A stretch of 64,000 nucleotides of DNA from Proteocatella sphenisci DSM 23131 (GTDB lineage Bacteria; Bacillota; Clostridia; Peptostreptococcales; Filifactoraceae), in the NCBI RefSeq assembly GCF_000423525.1, contig NZ_AUID01000009.1, positions 31,414 through 95,413 of the forward strand, written 5' to 3'. Shown in pieces: positions 26,818 to 34,286 of the stretch. The notes under the pieces were generated by a model. That model was given only the letters and a program-made list of their open reading frames with translations, did not search any database and had not been told where the DNA came from. Each line of letters begins with the position of its first letter. Positions within the stretch are counted from its first letter, which is position 1. The position numbers and the translations under genes were made by a program.

Positions 26818-27329
26818 TATGCTTCCTCCTTGTCTTTTGCTCTTATATCAGCAATTATTTTCTTTGTAGATTGCGGCGTTAGTTTTCCATAAGTTTCCCC
26901 ATTTATCATCATTACCGGCGATAAACTGCAGCATCCCAGACACGCAACGTTTATAAGCGTAAAGAGTTCGTCTTCACTTGTTTGACCATCGCCTATTCCA
27001 AGTTCTTCATGGATTGCTTCTTCTATCCTCTCAGACCCGTTTACGTGACAGGCAGTACCATGACACAGCATTATAAGGTTTTTTCCTACTGGATTCATTC
27101 TAAACTGAGTATAAAATGTCAGTACTCCGTATATTTTAGCTGGTTTTATACCAGTATGTTCTGCAATATATTCTATGGCCTCCATGGGAACATAATTGTA
27201 TATCTCTTGAACACCTTGCAATATAGTAATCAGACTTCCTTTTGTATCCTTGTATTTTTCAACGATTTCAACAATAAGGCTAAGGTCTACACTACCTGTT
27301 TTTATATTTTCTTCACAGCAGCATTGCAC
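26817..27329 (-). CDS. NuoE-like [2Fe-2S] subunit (HydC/StnC type)
   Basis: Thioredoxin-fold subunit of about 170 residues. The [2Fe-2S] ligands are in CHGTACHVNGS and NVACLGCCSLSPVM, with the family stretch GVLTFYTQFRMNPVGKN before them. First gene of the three-gene operon. The start is set at GTG 27329, 10 nt after AAGGAG. A GTG at 27338 touches the ribosome-binding site and is less likely. It opens MQCCCEEN, an unusual cysteine triplet close to the N-terminus. Confidence 0.9.
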   Translation of the reverse strand: MQCCCEENIKTGSVDLSLIVEIVEKYKDTKGSLITILQGVQEIYNYVPMEAIEYIAEHTGIKPAKIYGVLTFYTQFRMNPVGKNLIMLCHGTACHVNGSERIEEAIHEELGIGDGQTSEDELFTLINVACLGCCSLSPVMMINGETYGKLTPQSTKKIIADIRAKDKEEA

Positions 27330-27400
27330 AAGATTCACTCTCCTTCATAAGTTTTTAATTTGATTTTAACAGAAAATTTACAAATCTCTCTACAGTCTAT

Positions 27401-27429
27401 ATGTTAACATTTATATAAAAATATGTAAA
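27401..27429 (-). promoter_or_regulatory. Possible promoter of the NuoE/F/G-type operon
   Basis: TTTACA (27429-27424) and TAACAT (27406-27401) with a 17-nt spacer on the minus strand. The -10 lies in a 10-bp palindrome, ATGTTAACAT. The match to consensus is moderate. Confidence 0.45.
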
Positions 27430-27555
27430 TAATTTTTAATTTTAATTTTTGCTGAAGTAATAAGTTTCTATTATATAAGTTATACTTAATTTTAGGATGA
27501 TTTGTTTGGTATTTTGGTTTATAATTGTAATATAGTATTATTAAGGAGAAAAAAA

Positions 27556-28677
27556 ATGAAACCACTTAGCCTCTATATCCACATTCCTTTTTGCAAACGC
27601 AAATGTTCTTATTGCGACTTTGTTTCTGTTGCAAAACCATTTTCCTTTCAGGAAACCTACATCGATGCACTTATAAATGAAATGCGTCTTCAAGCTGCAA
27701 TTTCAGCTTCACATAAAATAGATACCATATATATAGGGGGCGGTACCCCCAGCTTTTTAGAAGAGTCTCTCATAGAAAAACTTTTATCTGCCCTTTCTGA
27801 TAACTTTTGTACAGATTTTGTCAGGGAATATACATTTGAGTGCAATCCCGAATCTCTTAGTCCCCAGAAATTGGAAATACTGAAAAAGCATGGGGTTAAC
27901 AGACTGAGTTTTGGCCTTCAGACCACTGACAGTTCAGAACTCGAGCTTTTGCGAAGGTCACATGACTTTGAAACTTTTATTGGTTCATTCAAACTTGGCA
28001 GAGACCATGGCTTTAAAAACATAAGCGTAGACCTCATGTTCGCACTTCCCTCCCAGACTATGAGTTCTCTTTCAAAGAGCCTTGAGGATATAATTTCTAT
28101 ATCACCAGAGCACATTTCTTGTTACTCTCTCATAATTGAAGAAGGCACCCTTATGAACAAGTGGGTAAATGAAGGAAAAGTCACTCCAGTCGATGATGAC
28201 ACCTATGTTGAGATGTACAGATATATCGTATCTCATCTAGAAAATCATGGATACCATCAGTATGAAATCTCAAATTTTTGCAAAGACGGATATGAATCAC
28301 TCCACAACAGCGCTTACTGGCTAAGACAGAATTACCTTGGACTTGGCGTTGCCGCTCATTCGATGATTGACAATAAAAGATTCTCTAATACAGATAACAT
28401 CACCAATTATATAAATTGCCTTGATGGCGGAAATCTTTCTGTTGAAGAAGGTTCTTTAGAGCTGCTTTCTTCCAATGACATCATAAATGAAACAATCTTT
28501 CTCGGGCTCAGGATGAACAGAGGAATAAAACTTAAGGAGCTTCCGCTTGAGGCCCTTGATAAAGTGGATGGCCTTGTCAAAAACAAGCTTGTTGAAATTG
28601 AAGAAGACAGGATAAGACTTACCCAGAAAGGACGCGAAATCAGTAATACCATTTTTGTTGAACTTATGACCGACTGA
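27556..28677 (+). CDS. hemW: Radical SAM heme chaperone HemW-like protein
   Basis: Radical SAM protein related to coproporphyrinogen dehydrogenase HemN. The N-terminus SLYIHIPFCKRKCSYCDFVS carries the CxxxCxxC cluster motif with an extra downstream Cys-free region typical of HemW, then IYIGGGTPSFL, ECNPESL and GVNRLSFGLQTTD. The length of 373 residues fits HemW rather than the longer HemN, so it is expected to bind and insert heme rather than make it. The start at 27556 follows AAGGAG; an ATG at 27502 adds 18 unlikely residues. It is followed at 39 nt by the ClC gene. Confidence 0.88.
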   Translation: MKPLSLYIHIPFCKRKCSYCDFVSVAKPFSFQETYIDALINEMRLQAAISASHKIDTIYIGGGTPSFLEESLIEKLLSALSDNFCTDFVREYTFECNPESLSPQKLEILKKHGVNRLSFGLQTTDSSELELLRRSHDFETFIGSFKLGRDHGFKNISVDLMFALPSQTMSSLSKSLEDIISISPEHISCYSLIIEEGTLMNKWVNEGKVTPVDDDTYVEMYRYIVSHLENHGYHQYEISNFCKDGYESLHNSAYWLRQNYLGLGVAAHSMIDNKRFSNTDNITNYINCLDGGNLSVEEGSLELLSSNDIINETIFLGLRMNRGIKLKELPLEALDKVDGLVKNKLVEIEEDRIRLTQKGREISNTIFVELMTD

Positions 28678-28716
28678 GAGAATTTTCCTTTCAGGAGGTT
28701 TTTTAAGGAGATTTTT

Positions 28717-30273
28717 ATGAAAAAAAATAATTACAAAGAAGCTGCAGGCATATATTCAAGCAAGCTTTCTATTCTTTACAAAAGTATAATAACAGGTTTT
28801 CTTGCAGGGGCTGTAGTAATACTTTACAGACTTATTCTTATAAAGGCAGAACATCTCTCCTTTGAGATGTATGCTTATGTGAGAGAACATATTATCTATA
28901 TTCCCCTTGCACTGGCTTTACTGGGTTGTTTTGGATACATTACTGGAATTTTGGTGTCAAAATACAAACTCATAAACGGAAGCGGAATCCCCCAGGTAAA
29001 AGGAATAATTATGGGCTATTTTGAAGACAGCTGGTTTAGCACCCTGGTTTCTAAATTCATTGGAGGAGTCTTGTCCATATTTGCCGGACTGTCTCTTGGA
29101 AGAGAAGGCCCTTCTATTCAGCTTGGCGCATGTGTTGCACAAGGGGTTGGAAACAAACTTGCCAAGTCACGTACAGAAAAAAAGATACTTATAGCCAGCG
29201 GTGCAAGCGCCGGGCTCTCCGCTGCATTTAATGCCCCACTTGCTGGAACTATATTTGCCATGGAAGAGATATATAAGTATTTTTCTCCTGTCATACTTCT
29301 TTCTGCAATGGCTTCTGCAATGACTGCCGATTTTCTTTCAAAAATGGTATTTGGCCTGGATCCAGTCTTTAGTTTTAATGTAACTTCAGTAATCCCTCTT
29401 TCTGGATACTGGATGCTCCTTATACTAGGCATCGCCCTTGGATTCATGGGCGCTTTTTATAATAAAATGCTCATCTTTTCTCAGCATCTTTACAAAAAAA
29501 TCCCACTTCTAAGCGCAAAAACAAAACTACTCATGCCATTTTTACTTGCTGGAATACTTGGAGTAGTTTTTCCCCTGGCTCTTGGTGGAGGTCATGTAAT
29601 AGTTGAGCAGCTAAATCCTTCTACAGGGATCACTCTGCTGGTTCTTATCTTATGTATAAAATTTGTATTTTCAATGATCAGCTTTGGCTCAGGAGCACCC
29701 GGGGGTATATTTTTCCCGCTTCTGATAATGGGAGCTCTGATCGGATGTATATTTGGAAATATTGCTATATCTTATGCCGGATTTAATTCAGAGCTCTTTT
29801 ACAACTTTATAATACTGGCCATGGCCGGTTATTTTACTGCAATAGTAAGAGCTCCTATAACTGGGATAGTTCTTCTGGTGGAAATGACAGGTTCTTTTAC
29901 TCATCTTCTTTCACTTACCGTAGTTTGTATAGTAGCCTATGTAGTGGCGGATCTTTTGGAGAGCCCCCCTGTATATGAATCACTTCTTGAAAGCCAGATT
30001 GCTAAAAATTCTTCCCCTCTTGATAAAAAAGACGACGGGAGAAAAATAACCATGGAAATGGTAGTACATTATGGTTCATCCGCCGATGGAAAAACAATCA
30101 AAGAACTCGAATTCCCATCAAATTGCCTGCTCATAGCCATTAGACGGCGCGGCGGAGATATCATACCAAACGGCAATACAATTGTAATGCCAGAGGATTC
30201 TCTCGTTTTTATAACTGATCAATCCAAAGAGTCATGCCTTAGAGAACTAATGGAAAAAACTATGACCGCTTAA
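28717..30273 (+). CDS. ClC-family chloride/proton antiporter with C-terminal TrkA-C domain
   Basis: Polytopic ClC protein of 518 residues. The anion-site motifs are NGSGIPQVK, SLGREGPSIQLGA (with the gating glutamate) and GSGAPGGIFFPLL. The inner proton glutamate is expected in FAMEEIYKYFS, so exchange rather than a passive channel is likely. From about residue 440 the protein has a cytoplasmic TrkA-C/RCK-C domain (YGSSADGKTIKELEFPSN, MPEDSLVFITD) that may bind a regulatory ligand. It is preceded by AAGGAG and probably shares a transcript with hemW. Confidence 0.92.
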   Translation: MKKNNYKEAAGIYSSKLSILYKSIITGFLAGAVVILYRLILIKAEHLSFEMYAYVREHIIYIPLALALLGCFGYITGILVSKYKLINGSGIPQVKGIIMGYFEDSWFSTLVSKFIGGVLSIFAGLSLGREGPSIQLGACVAQGVGNKLAKSRTEKKILIASGASAGLSAAFNAPLAGTIFAMEEIYKYFSPVILLSAMASAMTADFLSKMVFGLDPVFSFNVTSVIPLSGYWMLLILGIALGFMGAFYNKMLIFSQHLYKKIPLLSAKTKLLMPFLLAGILGVVFPLALGGGHVIVEQLNPSTGITLLVLILCIKFVFSMISFGSGAPGGIFFPLLIMGALIGCIFGNIAISYAGFNSELFYNFIILAMAGYFTAIVRAPITGIVLLVEMTGSFTHLLSLTVVCIVAYVVADLLESPPVYESLLESQIAKNSSPLDKKDDGRKITMEMVVHYGSSADGKTIKELEFPSNCLLIAIRRRGGDIIPNGNTIVMPEDSLVFITDQSKESCLRELMEKTMTA

Positions 30274-30302
30274 TAAATTTCCTCTTGTAATTACGAAAAT
30301 TT

Positions 30303-30941
30303 CTAGGCTATTTTTTCGTCACTTTGGCGACTGTCAAGAAGTGCATTATAAGCTTTTTTGTGCATAACTTTGTTTATTTCCTGAGTCATAGTTCCAATTG
30401 GACAAAACGTGCACCATGTACGAGGCTTGTAAAAATGCATTGTAGTTATTCCAATTATTGCTGAGGTAAGCATCATGCTGTAAAATCCAAATGCAAACTG
30501 GACTATCCACGGGGATACTCCCACAATTTCTGGTGCATTCCAGGCAAATTTAAAAGTCCAAAGAATTGTTATCACTTCCCTTAGATTTCTTGACCCTTCA
30601 AATACCAGATATGTGTTAAAGACCATATTAAAGAACATAGTCATGAAAAATATTAAAAATCCATACCTGAAAGCCTTCCCTGCGAGAAATTCCGGGGTAG
30701 GTCTTTTTTTTGAAAGTTTTTTCCTCTCACCCAGTATATTAAAAAGCTGACTCCTTCCACAATAAGAGTTGCAATAAAGTTTCCCTTTTCCCATAAAGGT
30801 AAGTATAAGCGGAACCATGAAGCATATCATCCCCAGCCATGCAAACATGATATTGAATAAACCTAGAATAAAATATAAAACTGTTGCTATCCACAGGTAA
30901 TCATTCCATTTCTTATTTTTCATTTTCAAATTCAATCTCAC
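30303..30941 (-). CDS. NapH/CcoG-like 4Fe-4S membrane protein
   Basis: Membrane protein of about 212 residues with roughly four to five hydrophobic segments and two cysteine pairs facing the cytoplasm: LYCNSYCGRSQLF and RTWCTFCPIGTMTQ. The latter is typical of the polyferredoxin-like membrane family that includes NapH, NosR and CcoG. It probably passes electrons between a membrane partner and ferredoxin; the partner is not in view. It follows a small ferredoxin gene by 29 nt on the same strand. The GTG start is uncertain, as a clear ribosome-binding site is lacking and an ATG lies six codons in. Confidence 0.75.
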   Translation of the reverse strand: MRLNLKMKNKKWNDYLWIATVLYFILGLFNIMFAWLGMICFMVPLILTFMGKGKLYCNSYCGRSQLFNILGERKKLSKKRPTPEFLAGKAFRYGFLIFFMTMFFNMVFNTYLVFEGSRNLREVITILWTFKFAWNAPEIVGVSPWIVQFAFGFYSMMLTSAIIGITTMHFYKPRTWCTFCPIGTMTQEINKVMHKKAYNALLDSRQSDEKIA

Positions 30942-30970
30942 TTTCTAATAATTCCATATGATAATTTTAT

Positions 30971-31156
30971 TTATTTTTTCTCCATTGCTATGGCATTGGC
31001 CGGACATACTTTTGTGCATAGCGTACATCCAACGCACTTGTCTATATCAATTACAGCAACTATACCTTTAAATATAGATATTGCATCTTTTGGGCATTTG
31101 TCTGCACAGGCTCCACACGCTACACATTGTTTATGATTTACAACTGCTTTTTTCAT
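30971..31156 (-). CDS. 2[4Fe-4S] ferredoxin
   Basis: 61-residue bacterial ferredoxin with two full cluster motifs: CVACGACADKCPKDA and CVGCTLCTKVCPANA. The start at 31156 follows GGAGA; the longer reading frame upstream has no ribosome-binding site and would add 27 non-ferredoxin residues. It is first in a pair with the NapH-like membrane protein, suggesting that it delivers electrons to or from it. Confidence 0.93.
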   Translation of the reverse strand: MKKAVVNHKQCVACGACADKCPKDAISIFKGIVAVIDIDKCVGCTLCTKVCPANAIAMEKK

Positions 31157-31216
31157 ATATATTCTCCTTTTTTTGACCTTACAATACCCATAATATATTA
31201 AACTCAGATTGATTGT

Positions 31217-31233
31217 ATGTAACATTGTTACAT
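31217..31233. promoter_or_regulatory. Perfect palindrome between the ferredoxin and M3 peptidase genes (candidate operator)
   Basis: ATGTAACATTGTTACAT is a perfect inverted repeat of 8 bp arms around one base. TTGTTA inside it could be the -35 of an M3 peptidase promoter (TATAAT 18 nt downstream, 31249-31254). The site lies about 60 nt before the ferredoxin start on the other strand. The protein that binds it is unknown. Confidence 0.5.
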
Positions 31234-31306
31234 TCATCTATAATATAGTATAATAAAATACAATAAGTATATATAATAATTAAATATTTTATCAAAGAGG
31301 TGAATT

Positions 31307-33001
31307 ATGAAATTTAACGAATTCGAATACAAAAGACCTGATTTTGAGATTACAAAAACTGCTCTGGAAAATTTAATAATGTCCATGAACGAGTCAGTTT
31401 CATTTGGAGATTTTAAAGGAAATATGGATGAAGTCAACAAGAAAAGAAACACTATACAGTCCATGGAAACGCTTGTTAGTATACGCTACAGCATAGATAC
31501 CCGTGATACTTTTTACAGCAGTGAAAAAGAATACTGGGATGAAATCTCTCCACAATATGAAGAAATTAATTCAAAATTTTATAAGGCGGTAACTCAGTCA
31601 AAGTTCAGAAAAGAGCTCGAAAAAGAAATTGGAACTCAATTTATTAAGATAGCTGAGTATTCTCTAAAGTCCTTTGATCCTTGTATAATCGAAGATCTGA
31701 AAGAAGAGAACAAACTGACTTCTGAATATACCCGTCTGCTCGCATCGGCCAAGATAATATTTGAAGGCGAGGAGAGGAATCTCTCGGGAATGGGGCCTTT
31801 TATGACATCCAAAGACCCAAGCGTCAGAGAAAATGCAAGCCAAAAATACTACGGTTTTTTTGAAGAAAATGAAGATAAATTTGATGATATATTCAGCCAG
31901 CTTGTCAATGTAAGGCACTCTATGGCTTGCAAACTGGGATTTGAAAACTTTACCGAACTTGGATATATCAGGATGCTGCGTACCGACTACAATGCGGACA
32001 TGGTTTCCAAATTTAGAAATCAAGTAAGCCAATATATAATCCCCTGCGTATCAAAACTCTTTGAAAGACAACGAAAAAGACTTAATCTTGACAAGCTCAG
32101 ATATTTTGATGAGAACTATGAATTTGAAACTGGAAACCCTGAACCTAAGGGTGATTCAAAATTCATAATAGATAATGGCATAAAAATGTACCGCGAGCTT
32201 TCCAAAGAAACCAAAGAATTCTTTGAATTTATGACAGAGCACGAGCTCATGGACCTTGAAACTAAAAAAGGCAAAAGCGCAGGAGGATACTGTACCTATA
32301 TACCCGATTATAAATCACCCTTTATATTCTCCAATTTCAACTCTACAGACGCCGACATAGATGTGCTTACCCATGAAGCCGGCCATGCTTTTCAGGTGTA
32401 TCAGTCCAGATGGATAGACATACCTGAAATCAATTTCCCGACATATGAGAGCTGTGAAATACACTCTATGAGTATGGAGTTTATAACCTACCCATGGATG
32501 GAGCTTTTCTTTAAAGAAGATACAGATAAATATAAATATGCACATATGGGAAGTACTTTAAAATTCATCCCCTATGGAGTCCTGGTTGACGAGTTTCAGC
32601 ATCACATATATGAAAAACCTCAATTGTCCCCAGCTCAAAGAAAAACACTCTGGAGAGAACTTGAGAAAAAATACCAGCCTCACAAGAACTACCAGGGATG
32701 CGACTTTTTGGAAAGAGGAGGATGGTGGCTTAAACAGGGCCATATATTCAAAAATCCATTCTACTATATCGATTACGCCCTTGCTCAGATATGCGCACTC
32801 CAGTTTTGGAAAAAAATGGAGCAAGACAGAGAAAGTGCCTGGCAGGATTATCTTAAAATCTGCACCATAGGGGGCACAAAATCATTTGTAGAAATAGTAA
32901 AGGAAGCAAAACTTATATCTCCATTTGAAGACGGTTGCCTGGCCAGTATCATAAATGATATAGACACCTATCTTGAATCTGTGGACGACACCATGCTTTA
33001 A
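31307..33001 (+). CDS. M3-family oligoendopeptidase (PepF-like)
   Basis: Zinc metallopeptidase that cleaves short peptides in the cytoplasm. The zinc motif LTHEAGHAFQVYQ lies near residue 355, and the third ligand is expected in YESCEIHSMSMEF. The C-terminus has the family stretch FYYIDYALAQICALQFW. At 564 residues it matches the PepF-like M3 clade. No signal peptide. AGAGGTG precedes the start. Its stop codon falls inside the 92-bp repeat that forms its terminator. Confidence 0.92.
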   Translation: MKFNEFEYKRPDFEITKTALENLIMSMNESVSFGDFKGNMDEVNKKRNTIQSMETLVSIRYSIDTRDTFYSSEKEYWDEISPQYEEINSKFYKAVTQSKFRKELEKEIGTQFIKIAEYSLKSFDPCIIEDLKEENKLTSEYTRLLASAKIIFEGEERNLSGMGPFMTSKDPSVRENASQKYYGFFEENEDKFDDIFSQLVNVRHSMACKLGFENFTELGYIRMLRTDYNADMVSKFRNQVSQYIIPCVSKLFERQRKRLNLDKLRYFDENYEFETGNPEPKGDSKFIIDNGIKMYRELSKETKEFFEFMTEHELMDLETKKGKSAGGYCTYIPDYKSPFIFSNFNSTDADIDVLTHEAGHAFQVYQSRWIDIPEINFPTYESCEIHSMSMEFITYPWMELFFKEDTDKYKYAHMGSTLKFIPYGVLVDEFQHHIYEKPQLSPAQRKTLWRELEKKYQPHKNYQGCDFLERGGWWLKQGHIFKNPFYYIDYALAQICALQFWKKMEQDRESAWQDYLKICTIGGTKSFVEIVKEAKLISPFEDGCLASIINDIDTYLESVDDTML

Positions 33002-33087
33002 TAATTAAAAATCCTAGATTATTCAACATCTACGCAAATGTAGAGAACTGAATAATTTAGGATTCTTTTGTTTGTTTTAATATTTAT
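32996..33087. repeat. 92-bp hairpin repeat, copy A; serves as bidirectional terminator
   Basis: This segment matches 63708-63799 without gaps, with 6 differences in 92 positions by eye. It holds a long hairpin: AATCCTAGATTATTCA pairs with TGAATAATTTAGGATT, with an inner CTAC/GTAG stem. T-rich tracts flank it on both strands. It fills the gap between the converging M3 peptidase and peroxidase genes and includes the peptidase stop codon, so it should terminate both. Confidence 0.88.
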
Positions 33088-33093
33088 AATTTA

Positions 33094-33639
33094 CTAAATC
33101 AACTCTTTTATTGATGGTTCAATTTCAAGAGGGTTTACTGAAGACTCAAATCTGTCTACAACTTTTCCATCTCTGTTTATAAGAAATTTTGTAAAATTCC
33201 ATCTGATTTCATTTCCTGATGTATAGCTTGGGAATTTTTCGTTTAGTATTGACTCTATTATCTTATTTGTAAGGTTGGTCTGATCAAGGCCTTTAAATTC
33301 TACCTGGTCTTTAAGATAAGCAAATATAGGATCGGTATCTTTTCCATTTACTTTTATTTTTTCAAACATAGTAAATGATACTCCATAATTAAGGCTGCAG
33401 AAAGACTTTATTTCTCCACTTTCTCCAAATTCCTGATCATCAAACTGGTCACATGGGAATCCAAGTATTGCCAGTCCCTGATCGCTGTATTTTTCATGAA
33501 GTTTTTGAAGATCTTCATACTGAGGTGTAAATCCACATTTGCTTGCGGTGTTTACTATAAGCATTACTTTTCCTTTGTAATCACTCAGTGATATTTCGTT
33601 TCCGTCAATGTCTCTTGCTTTAAAATCGTAGATATTCAT
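33094..33639 (-). CDS. Glutathione-peroxidase-family thiol peroxidase (Cys form)
   Basis: Reduces hydrogen or organic peroxides with thiols; many bacterial members use thioredoxin. Motifs are IVNTASKCGFTPQYEDLQ, with the peroxidatic residue at position 35, ILGFPCDQF (resolving-type Cys) and WNFTKFLI. The codon at position 35 is TGT, so this is the cysteine form although the genome encodes tRNA-Sec. The 181 residues are full length. It is the second gene after an OhrR-type regulator, which suggests peroxide-induced expression. Confidence 0.93.
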   Translation of the reverse strand: MNIYDFKARDIDGNEISLSDYKGKVMLIVNTASKCGFTPQYEDLQKLHEKYSDQGLAILGFPCDQFDDQEFGESGEIKSFCSLNYGVSFTMFEKIKVNGKDTDPIFAYLKDQVEFKGLDQTNLTNKIIESILNEKFPSYTSGNEIRWNFTKFLINRDGKVVDRFESSVNPLEIEPSIKELI

Positions 33640-33684
33640 AATAATACTTCCTTTCTTAATTGGAAAATTATAATTAATTTAAAT

Positions 33685-34116
33685 TTATTCAAACATAATG
33701 TTTAGCACCGAATCCAGGTTTTTTTTGAGTTCCATTATCAGTATCTCATTGCCTTTGAATTTTTCCGCCATTTTCTGGGGTATTTCAACCATGTCTTCTT
33801 TTATATCTTTTCCCTTTTGGGTAAGTGTCACTTTTACCTGCCTGTCGTCTGACTCGTCTCTTTTTTTTGTAAGCAGATTCATAGATTCAAGCTTTTTAAC
33901 TACCGGAGTGAGTGTACCCGAATCCAGATGCAGCTTCAATCCAAGTTCTTTAAAAAATATCTCTTCGTATTCCCACATCACCAGCATAGTAACATACTGG
34001 GTGTATGTCATGTCATATTTATCTAAAAAAGGTTTATATAGTTTTATGACTTCTCTTGAAAGTGCATAAAGTGGAAAACAGAGCTGGTTTTCAAGTTTAA
34101 GTTTTTCATATTTCAT
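33685..34116 (-). CDS. ohrR: OhrR-type MarR-family organic-peroxide sensor
   Basis: Winged-helix repressor of 143 residues. The N-terminus LKLENQLCFPLYALSREVIK places a cysteine at position 13, matching the sensing cysteine of OhrR of Bacillus subtilis. LHLDSGTLTPVVKKLESMN is the recognition-helix region, and RDESDDRQVKVTLTQKG is the wing. No second resolving cysteine is seen, so it is of the one-Cys type. In known systems OhrR controls ohrA; here it lies 45 nt upstream of a glutathione peroxidase gene. It presumably represses its own transcript. Confidence 0.88.
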   Translation of the reverse strand: MKYEKLKLENQLCFPLYALSREVIKLYKPFLDKYDMTYTQYVTMLVMWEYEEIFFKELGLKLHLDSGTLTPVVKKLESMNLLTKKRDESDDRQVKVTLTQKGKDIKEDMVEIPQKMAEKFKGNEILIMELKKNLDSVLNIMFE

Positions 34117-34188
34117 ATTTTCACGCCCTTATTTACTCTTTTTTCAGCCTCAGTATAAATTCAATTTTGTTAAATTAGATTTGATTCA

Positions 34189-34217
34189 ATTATATATTAC
34201 AGGAGAGCATATGTCAA
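34189..34217 (-). promoter_or_regulatory. Promoter of ohrR-peroxidase operon
   Basis: TTGACA (34217-34212) and TATAAT (34194-34189) with a 17-nt spacer. Just downstream AATTGAAT occurs twice about 25 nt apart, a possible operator region, though it is not a clear match to known OhrR sites. Confidence 0.8.
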
Positions 34218-34246
34218 TGGATTTTTTTGAATTTTTAAAATATATA

Positions 34247-34284
34247 CAAAAAAGCACAGAAACTCAATCCCATGCTTTCTTATA
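34247..34284 (-). terminator. Probable terminator of dxs
   Basis: AAAGCA pairs with TGCTTT with further partial pairing inside, followed by TTTTTT, just after dxs on the minus strand. Confidence 0.65.
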
Positions 34285-34286
34285 TC

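Noticed and set aside
33094..33639. Possible selenocysteine peroxidase, given tRNA-Sec in the genome
   Set aside because: The peroxidatic codon at residue 35 is TGT and the frame is uninterrupted.
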